Shown: positions 6,092 to 10,691 of the stretch, piece after piece | Numbering within the stretch: the stretch's first letter is position 1 | Layout: every line of letters begins with the position of its first letter | Assembly: GCA_964196565.1 (NCBI GenBank) | Contig: CAXMUH010000024.1 | Location: forward strand, 1 to 10,691 | Reading direction: 5' to 3' | Source of the DNA: 2-12-FULL-42-15 sp964196565 | GTDB lineage: Bacteria; Pseudomonadota; Gammaproteobacteria; Coxiellales; Coxiellaceae | Length of the DNA: 10,691 bases | Program-made: the position numbers and the translations under genes | The notes under the pieces: model-generated | The model's database searches: none | Seen by the model: only the letters and a program-made list of their open reading frames with translations | What the model was told of the DNA's origin: nothing

Positions 6092-7852
6092 ATGAAAGAA
6101 AAACTGATTCAGTTACTTAACGAAAGCTTAAGCACACTTCAAGCTCGGGGCACCTTATCGTCTGATTTGGTTCCCGCCATCACCATCAACGCCTGCAAAG
6201 ACAAATCCCATGGCGATTATGCCACTAACTGCGCCTTATCCTTGGCGAAAGCAGCCAAAGTGGCGCCACGTGAGCTCGCTCAAAAAATAGTAGATGCACT
6301 ACCCAAATCTGATTTTGTACAAAAAATTGAAATCGCAGGCCCTGGGTTTATCAATTTCTTTCTAAATGAAGACAGTTTTTATCAAGTAATCCCAACTGTA
6401 CTCGAGCAGGGCGAAAAATATGGCCAAAGTGACCTTGGCTATGGCAAGAAAATTCATATTGAATACGTTAGCGCCAACCCAACTGGGCCTTTGCATGTGG
6501 GGCATGGGCGTGGTGCTGCCTACGGCGCATGTGTTTCTAATTTACTCAAAGCCGTAGGCTATGATGTTCATCGCGAATATTATGTCAATGATGTCGGTCG
6601 CCAAATGCAAATTTTAACCTTAAGTGTTTGGTTACGTTACCTTCATATTCACAATGAAGAGGTTGACCTTCCGGCTAAATGTTATCAAGGTGACTATATT
6701 ATTGATATCGCCAATACGCTAACGAAAAAATTTGAAAGTCGCTTTCACCACACCGCAGAATCAATTCAAGCGTTATTGACCAATGCGATCACAGAAGAAG
6801 AGGATGGGGAGAAACACCTCGACTTAATGATCGCCATAGCCAAGCAAATTCTAGGCGCTGAAGATTTTGCCATAATTTCAGAGCTGGTTTTGACTTCTAT
6901 ACTCGATGATATTCGCGATGACCTTGAAGAATTTGGTGTGACATATGATCAGTGGTTTTATGAATCACAACTTTTTAAAGACGGTCTTTTTAAAGAGAGT
7001 CTTAAATTACTGGAAACCCAAGGTTTTACCTACGAAAAAGACGGCGCCATATGGTTTACTGCTACCAAGTTCGGTGATGAAAAAGATCGCGTATTGGTTC
7101 GCAGTAATGGCATGACGACTTATTTTGCTTCCGATGTTGCCTATCACCTTTATAAGTATCATCAAGGTTATGATAAAATCATTGATGTCTTTGGTGCAGA
7201 TCACCATGGATATATTGCACGTATTCGCGCATTTTTAAAAGCTTTAAAAGAAGACCCTGACAAAGTACAGATTCTGATGGTGCAATTTGCCATCCTTTAT
7301 CGCGGCAAGGAAAAAGTTTCTATGTCAACTCGCGCAGGTAAGTTTGTCACCTTGCGTGAATTGCGCTCTGAGGTCGGAAATGACGCCGCGCGATTTTTTT
7401 ATATTATGCGAAAACCAGAACAGCATTTAGATTTTGATCTTGAACTTGCGAAATCACATTCAAATGAAAATCCTGTTTATTATATTCAATATGCACATGC
7501 GCGAATTTGCAGTATTTGGCGACAACTTGAATTAACCAAAACGGCGTGGGACAAAGATCTCGGCTTTAACTATCTTTCGTTATTGACCACGCAAAATGAA
7601 AAAGACTTAATGAATGCCTTGGTTCGCTTTCCCGATCTTATTAAGACCGCCGCTAACAATCATGAACCGCATTCACTGGCTTATTTCTTGTTAAGTTTAG
7701 CCAATAGCTTTCATTCGTATTACAATGCTGAGAAATTTCTGGTTGAACAAGCCGCCTTAAGAAATGCACGCTTGTGCCTCGTCGCGGCAGTTCAACAGGT
7801 ATTCGTTAATGGATTAACGCTGCTTGGTATATCCGCTCCAAAAGAAATGTAA
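6092..7852 (+). CDS. argS: Arginyl-tRNA synthetase
   Basis: A 586-residue class I aminoacyl-tRNA synthetase that joins arginine to tRNA-Arg in the cytoplasm; the length is normal for the bacterial family. The N-terminal domain specific to this enzyme (about 1-110, with KSHGDYATNCAL and GPGFINFFL) recognises the tRNA elbow. The catalytic Rossmann domain has the HIGH signature as HVGH (135-138) in SANPTGPLHVGHGRGAAYG, then DVFGADHHGYIAR (about 365-377) and the KMSKS-equivalent loop VSMSTRAGK (409-417). The C-terminal DALR anticodon-binding helices begin at about 462 (PVYYIQYAHARICSI). The ATG at 6092 matches the family N-terminus; the ribosome binding site is weak. It is followed at 76 bases by the FtsN-like gene. 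Confidence 0.98.
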   Translation: MKEKLIQLLNESLSTLQARGTLSSDLVPAITINACKDKSHGDYATNCALSLAKAAKVAPRELAQKIVDALPKSDFVQKIEIAGPGFINFFLNEDSFYQVIPTVLEQGEKYGQSDLGYGKKIHIEYVSANPTGPLHVGHGRGAAYGACVSNLLKAVGYDVHREYYVNDVGRQMQILTLSVWLRYLHIHNEEVDLPAKCYQGDYIIDIANTLTKKFESRFHHTAESIQALLTNAITEEEDGEKHLDLMIAIAKQILGAEDFAIISELVLTSILDDIRDDLEEFGVTYDQWFYESQLFKDGLFKESLKLLETQGFTYEKDGAIWFTATKFGDEKDRVLVRSNGMTTYFASDVAYHLYKYHQGYDKIIDVFGADHHGYIARIRAFLKALKEDPDKVQILMVQFAILYRGKEKVSMSTRAGKFVTLRELRSEVGNDAARFFYIMRKPEQHLDFDLELAKSHSNENPVYYIQYAHARICSIWRQLELTKTAWDKDLGFNYLSLLTTQNEKDLMNALVRFPDLIKTAANNHEPHSLAYFLLSLANSFHSYYNAEKFLVEQAALRNARLCLVAAVQQVFVNGLTLLGISAPKEM

Positions 7853-7928
7853 TCAGAGCAATTACTGTGGATAAATTGATAATATAAGCTAATATTAATA
7901 GATAGCATGAGTTGATAAAGGGTTCAAC

Positions 7929-8231
7929 ATGGTTCTTGACTACGCAGGGCGCAAAACGTCAAACAAAAAGCCTAAATCCAAATTGGTTGGCATCCTTGTT
8001 ATTGCTGCGTGTCTTATTATTATCGCACTTCTGATCCTATTATTAGTGAATCAACACCAGCGTAGAGCGACCATCAGCATAAAAACTCAAACGACAACGC
8101 ATAAAATTCAGAAAAAAGCTAAAAAACATAGCAAGCATAAGGTATCAACTCCCTTAACTCAGAAACAACCTAAATATGACTTTTACACACTACTCCCTAA
8201 AATGTCAGCCACACCAAGTCAGCACAAGTAA
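7929..8231 (+). CDS. Short FtsN-like single-pass membrane protein lacking the SPOR domain
   Basis: A 100-residue protein with a basic cytoplasmic N-terminus, one membrane helix (about 19-40), a Lys-rich periplasmic stretch (50-80, including QKKAKKHSKHK) and the motif YDFYTLLP (83-90), then a stop ten residues later. In gammaproteobacterial FtsN-like proteins the same layout, including a FDFYTLLP-type motif, leads through a linker to a C-terminal SPOR domain that binds septal peptidoglycan. That domain is absent. None of the three frames from 8232 to the hslV start shows it, so this is not a simple frameshift. The place between argS and hslV is where related bacteria carry an FtsN/SPOR gene. 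AAAGGG lies 6 bases before the ATG. A divisome role is inferred only; loss by deletion or a natural short form both fit. Confidence 0.7.
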   Translation: MVLDYAGRKTSNKKPKSKLVGILVIAACLIIIALLILLLVNQHQRRATISIKTQTTTHKIQKKAKKHSKHKVSTPLTQKQPKYDFYTLLPKMSATPSQHK

Positions 8232-8276
8232 TCTAACTAATTGATTTTACAGATAAATACTTATGTTTCGTTAAGC

Positions 8277-8305
8277 CTTGAAAAGAATCGACACAACCCC
8301 CAAAT
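8277..8305 (+). promoter_or_regulatory. Sigma-32 (heat-shock) type promoter of hslVU
   Basis: CTTGAAA at 8277-8283, a 14-base spacer, then CCCCAAAT at 8298-8305 fit the sigma-32 consensus (CTTGAAA, then CCCCATNT) with one mismatch in the second box. Transcription would begin near 8312 and leave a leader of about 85 bases before hslV. The E. coli hslVU operon is also read from a sigma-32 promoter, so the context agrees. Confidence 0.7.
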
Positions 8306-8350
8306 AGTAAGTAATGCCAGTTTAATACAGCCCAGTCATTTAGGCCGCAC

Positions 8351-8366
8351 CTGTATACAGTAACAG
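8351..8366 (+). promoter_or_regulatory. LexA-like site and -10-like TATAAT upstream of hslV
   Basis: CTG, ten bases, CAG is the LexA core, and the 18 bases from 8351 agree with the E. coli consensus at 14 positions. The word CTGTATACAG (8351-8360) is itself a perfect palindrome. TATAAT follows at 8367-8372 but has no -35 hexamer at 17 bases. It may be a second, SOS-linked promoter or part of a leader stem-loop; neither is established. Confidence 0.3.
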
Positions 8367-8395
8367 TATAATTTATTTACAGTTGGAGAAGTCAT

Positions 8396-8938
8396 TTGGA
8401 ACAATATCGTGGAACAACCATCCTTTCAGTACGCCGCAACGGCAAAGTTGTCATTGGCGGTGATGGGCAGGTATCAATGGGTAACACCGTAATGAAAGGA
8501 AATGCGCGCAAAGTACGACGCCTTTACAATGATAAAGTGCTCGCAGGTTTTGCTGGAGGCACAGCTGATGCATTCACCCTATTCGAGCGCTTTGAGGGCA
8601 AACTCGAAAAGCATCACGGTAATCTTACTCGCGCGGCCGTTGAACTTGCTAAAGATTGGCGAACCGACAAAATACTGCGTCGCCTTGAAGCGTTAATCTG
8701 TGTTGCTGACAAAGATGCTTCCTTAATCATTAGTGGAAACGGTGATGTGATTGAACCCGAAAACAACCTTATGGCAATTGGCTCTGGTGGTCACTTCGCT
8801 CAATCAGCTGCAAAAGCACTTATCGAAAACTCTAAACTCAGCGCACGTAAAATCGTTGAAAAAAGCCTCGGTATTGCCGCTGATATTTGTGTCTATACCA
8901 ATCATCATTTCACCATCGAAGAACTCGAGGCTGAATAA
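8396..8938 (+). CDS. hslV: ATP-dependent protease subunit HslV (ClpQ)
   Basis: A 180-residue proteasome-like peptidase that forms a double hexameric ring and degrades proteins unfolded by HslU in the cytoplasm. The sequence GTTILSVRRNGKVVIGGDGQVSMGNTVMKGNARKVRRL is split here into its landmarks: the TTI at 7-9 contains the catalytic N-terminal threonine, GGDGQ lies in the first strands, and NTVMKGNARKVRRL contains the conserved active-site lysine. As in several relatives, a short leader (MEQYRG) precedes Thr7 and must be removed to expose it. The start codon is TTG at 8396-8398, supported by GGAGA 6 bases upstream. No better in-frame ATG exists before the catalytic threonine. It lies 25 bases ahead of hslU. 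Confidence 0.97.
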   Translation: MEQYRGTTILSVRRNGKVVIGGDGQVSMGNTVMKGNARKVRRLYNDKVLAGFAGGTADAFTLFERFEGKLEKHHGNLTRAAVELAKDWRTDKILRRLEALICVADKDASLIISGNGDVIEPENNLMAIGSGGHFAQSAAKALIENSKLSARKIVEKSLGIAADICVYTNHHFTIEELEAE

Positions 8939-8963
8939 TAATTAATAATCATAGGTAACTCAT

Positions 8964-10376
8964 ATGTCAACAACATCAAATACCGCTCTTGTAAGCACAG
9001 CTCCGGCTAAAACCGATATGACCATGACCCCACGCGAGATCGTAGCTGAACTCGACAAATATATTATTGGTCAAGATGACGCTAAACGTTCAGTCGCCAT
9101 AGCACTTCGAAACCGCTGGCGCCGGATGCAATTACCCGAAGAACTTCGGGTTGAAGTCACGCCTAAAAACATTTTAATGATCGGGCCAACCGGTGTCGGT
9201 AAAACAGAAATCGCACGACGCCTAGCAAATTTAGCCGACGCACCTTTTATTAAAATAGAAGCCACGAAATTTACCGAAGTGGGTTATGTTGGCCGCGACG
9301 TTGAACAAATCATTCGTGATCTTATTGAAGTTGCAATTAAACGCGCGCGCGAAAAGGCAATACATCAATGTAAAACTTTAGCAGAAGAAGCTGCGGAAGA
9401 ACGTGTTCTCGATGCTTTGGTTCCACCCTTGCGCCAAGAGAGCAATGGCGGTTTTGCGGGCGAACCCGTTGATGAAAAAATAAAAGAAAATAAAACTAAA
9501 GATTCTGCCACCCGTCAGTTATTCCGTAAAAAACTGCAAAAAGGTGAGTTGGATGATAAAGAAATTGAAATTGAACTAAACGCTGCAAACAATCTTGAAA
9601 TTATGGGCCCTCCCGGCATGGAAGAAATGGTCGGGCAATTGCAAAATATGATGGAAAACATGGCTAATCGTCGCACCAAACCACGCCGCTTAAAAGTCAA
9701 AGAAGCACTCAAGCATTTAATTGAAGAAGAGGCCGCAAAACTGGTTAATGAAGATGACATCAAAGCCAAATCCATTGAGTCCGTTGAGCAAAATGGCATT
9801 GTCTTTTTAGATGAAATCGACAAAATCGTTAAGCGCGAAGGCGCTGGCGGCGCCGATGTTTCACGTGAAGGCGTGCAACGTGATTTATTACCCTTAGTTG
9901 AAGGCAGCACCGTGTTCACCAAATACGGTATGATTAAAACCGATCATATTTTATTTATCGGTTCTGGCGCATTCCATTTAGCAAAACCATCGGATTTAAT
10001 TCCAGAATTACAAGGCCGCTTTCCAATTCGTGTTGAATTAAAAGCGCTAACTGCAGATGACTTTGTTCGCATCTTAACAGAGCCAAAAGCTTCGCTAACG
10101 GAACAATATGTTGAACTGTTAAAAACTGAAGAGTTCCATATTAAATTCACCAAAGACGGTGTCAAACGTTTAGCGGAAATTGCTTTCCAGGTTAATGACA
10201 AATCTGAAAATATCGGCGCCAGACGACTGCACACCATGATGGAACGTGTACTGGATAAAATTTCATTTGACGCCAGCGACAACCCCGGCGAAAAAGTCAC
10301 GATTGATAAAAAGTACGTAAATGCCCAATTAGAAAAATTGGCAGAAGACGAAGATTTAAGTCGTTATATCCTATAA
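8964..10376 (+). CDS. hslU: ATP-dependent protease ATPase subunit HslU (ClpY)
   Basis: A 470-residue AAA+ unfoldase that docks on HslV, recognises substrates and threads them into the peptidase. Visible landmarks are the MTPREIVAELDKYIIGQ entry (21-37), Walker A GPTGVGKT (74-81), the pore loop GYVG (107-110), the family-specific I domain (about 125-255), Walker B FLDEID (281-286), a GRFPIRVEL segment with the arginine finger region, the sensor 2 motif GARRLH, and the C-terminal RYIL tail that inserts into HslV to activate it. The N-terminus is about 18 residues longer than in E. coli. The ATG at 8964 is kept because TAGGT lies 7 bases before it and the internal Met codons (residues 19 and 21) have none. 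It is co-transcribed with hslV. Confidence 0.98.
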   Translation: MSTTSNTALVSTAPAKTDMTMTPREIVAELDKYIIGQDDAKRSVAIALRNRWRRMQLPEELRVEVTPKNILMIGPTGVGKTEIARRLANLADAPFIKIEATKFTEVGYVGRDVEQIIRDLIEVAIKRAREKAIHQCKTLAEEAAEERVLDALVPPLRQESNGGFAGEPVDEKIKENKTKDSATRQLFRKKLQKGELDDKEIEIELNAANNLEIMGPPGMEEMVGQLQNMMENMANRRTKPRRLKVKEALKHLIEEEAAKLVNEDDIKAKSIESVEQNGIVFLDEIDKIVKREGAGGADVSREGVQRDLLPLVEGSTVFTKYGMIKTDHILFIGSGAFHLAKPSDLIPELQGRFPIRVELKALTADDFVRILTEPKASLTEQYVELLKTEEFHIKFTKDGVKRLAEIAFQVNDKSENIGARRLHTMMERVLDKISFDASDNPGEKVTIDKKYVNAQLEKLAEDEDLSRYIL

Positions 10377-10384
10377 AAAATGTG

Positions 10385-10520
10385 GCCTCCTCACTCGTCT
10401 TTGCGCGGAGCCGAAGGCGACAAAAGCAATCCAGCTCTTAAGAAGCCTGGCGCCTAAATTTTTTAATTTAATTTCCTGGATTGCTTCCCGCTTTGTGGTC
10501 GCAATGACGGAGGCGAGGCG
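10385..10520. repeat. Large imperfect palindrome of a common intergenic repeat, downstream of hslU
   Basis: The left arm (10385-10434) ends in AAAGCAATCCAG and the right arm (10476-10520) begins CTGGATTGCTT; further out GTCTTTGCG faces CGCAATGAC, and both ends carry CCTC/GAGG words. The pair of arms resembles the GTCATTGCGA...AAGCAATCC palindromic repeat that I recall from many unrelated bacterial genomes. The centre is AT-rich (10457-10475). It begins 9 bases after the hslU stop, so it may end or protect the hslVU transcript. It is not the same family as the three composite repeats. Confidence 0.65.
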
Positions 10521-10567
10521 CACACTCCATCACCATACTTCCCTTAAAAAAACATTAGTTTTGGCAG

Positions 10568-10584
10568 CTTAAGTCTATTTTAAG
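10568..10584 (+). promoter_or_regulatory. PmrA-type binding site upstream of the small GTPase gene
   Basis: CTTAAG, five bases, TTTAAG fits the PmrA consensus (YTTAAK, five bases, YTTAAK) without mismatch. The site ends 10 bases before the -10 and so covers the -35 position, where PmrA-type activators bind. In Legionella and Coxiella, PmrA controls Dot/Icm secretion genes and effectors through such tandem sites. Confidence 0.55.
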
Positions 10585-10591
10585 TCGAGCT

Positions 10592-10600
10592 TGTTATACT
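10592..10600 (+). promoter_or_regulatory. Extended -10 promoter of the small GTPase gene
   Basis: TGTTATACT is an extended -10 with a predicted start near 10607, giving a leader of about 28 bases. There is no good -35, as expected for an activator-dependent promoter, and the PmrA-type site takes its place. An AGTGGA at 10621-10626 may serve as ribosome binding site. Confidence 0.5.
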
Positions 10601-10634
10601 CAACAGAATATCAATTAAAAAGTGGATTTATACG

Positions 10635-10691
10635 ATGAGAAGTGAATATGACAAACTTGTGAAAGTAGTAACAGTCGGAGATGCATGCAGC
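10635..10691 (+). CDS. N-terminus of a putative eukaryotic-like small GTPase (Ras/Rho/Rab type), cut by the window edge
   Basis: Nineteen codons run from the ATG at 10635 to the right edge. After a short polar lead (MRSEYD), residues 7-19 read KLVKVVTVGDACS. This is the first beta strand and the beginning of the P-loop of Ras-superfamily GTPases, where a KxVxVGD strand leads into GDxxxGK(S/T); the following residues should be Gly-Lys-Ser/Thr and lie just outside. The lead of only a few residues before strand 1 is also typical of Rab and Rho proteins. Bacterial translational GTPases rarely have this spelling, but a MglA-like or other P-loop protein cannot be excluded from 19 residues. The upstream PmrA-type site and extended -10 make it a likely regulated gene. 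If correct, it would be an effector that mimics or competes with host trafficking GTPases. Confidence 0.5.
   Translation, partial: MRSEYDKLVKVVTVGDACS

Noticed and set aside
7876..7904. Separate promoter for the FtsN-like gene (TTGATA followed by TAGATA)
   Set aside because: The -10 matches only 3 of 6 positions; read-through from argS over 76 bases is the simpler reading.
8232..8395. Frameshifted remains of a SPOR domain after the FtsN-like gene
   Set aside because: None of the three forward frames shows SPOR-like sequence and stops are frequent; the stretch reads as promoter and leader DNA.
9515..9922. 135-residue open frame on the minus strand within hslU
   Set aside because: Ser-rich, low-complexity antisense reading of a well-conserved gene.

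Overview
The window looks like the chromosome of an AT-leaning gammaproteobacterium. The order argS, FtsN-like membrane protein gene, hslV, hslU is one I associate with the Legionella/Coxiella side of that class. Three further signs point to a host-associated member of Legionellales or a neighbouring order: a gene with the motif set of eukaryotic inositol-polyphosphate 5-phosphatases, the first 19 codons of what looks like a Ras/Rho/Rab-type small GTPase, and a textbook PmrA box in front of that GTPase gene. The taxonomic placement is inferred from gene content, not from a search.

Left half (1-5518, all minus strand). An aromatic amino acid permease gene runs off the left edge. A gene for a J-domain-like protein with a broken HPD motif follows. 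Next comes a putative transcription unit read leftwards: 5-phosphatase-like protein, OmpR-type response regulator, EnvZ-type histidine kinase. The last two overlap by 10 bases. Three copies of a composite hairpin repeat (694-850, 1837-1898, 5881-6021) sit exactly at the borders of these blocks. The second and third share a perfect 38-base match in inverted orientation and bracket the kinase/regulator/phosphatase group, so this part looks accessory.

Middle (5519-6091). This divergent intergenic region holds the ribosome binding site that sets the phosphatase start, a small palindrome, an 85-base inverted repeat, the third repeat copy and an extended -10 promoter for argS.

Right half (6092-10376, plus strand). 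Housekeeping genes: argS, a short FtsN-like protein without a SPOR domain, and hslV-hslU, which encode the two-part HslUV (ClpQY) heat-shock protease. A sigma-32-like promoter and a LexA-like site precede hslV. After hslU comes a large imperfect palindrome built from a bacterial intergenic repeat, then the PmrA box, an extended -10 and the start of the small GTPase gene, cut by the window edge one residue before the Gly-Lys of its P-loop.

The most interesting hypothesis is that this locus contributes two eukaryotic-like effectors, a phosphoinositide 5-phosphatase and a small GTPase, that would act on host membrane identity. One is co-directional with a two-component system and the other is under a PmrA-type site. 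Secretion and activity are inferred, not seen.
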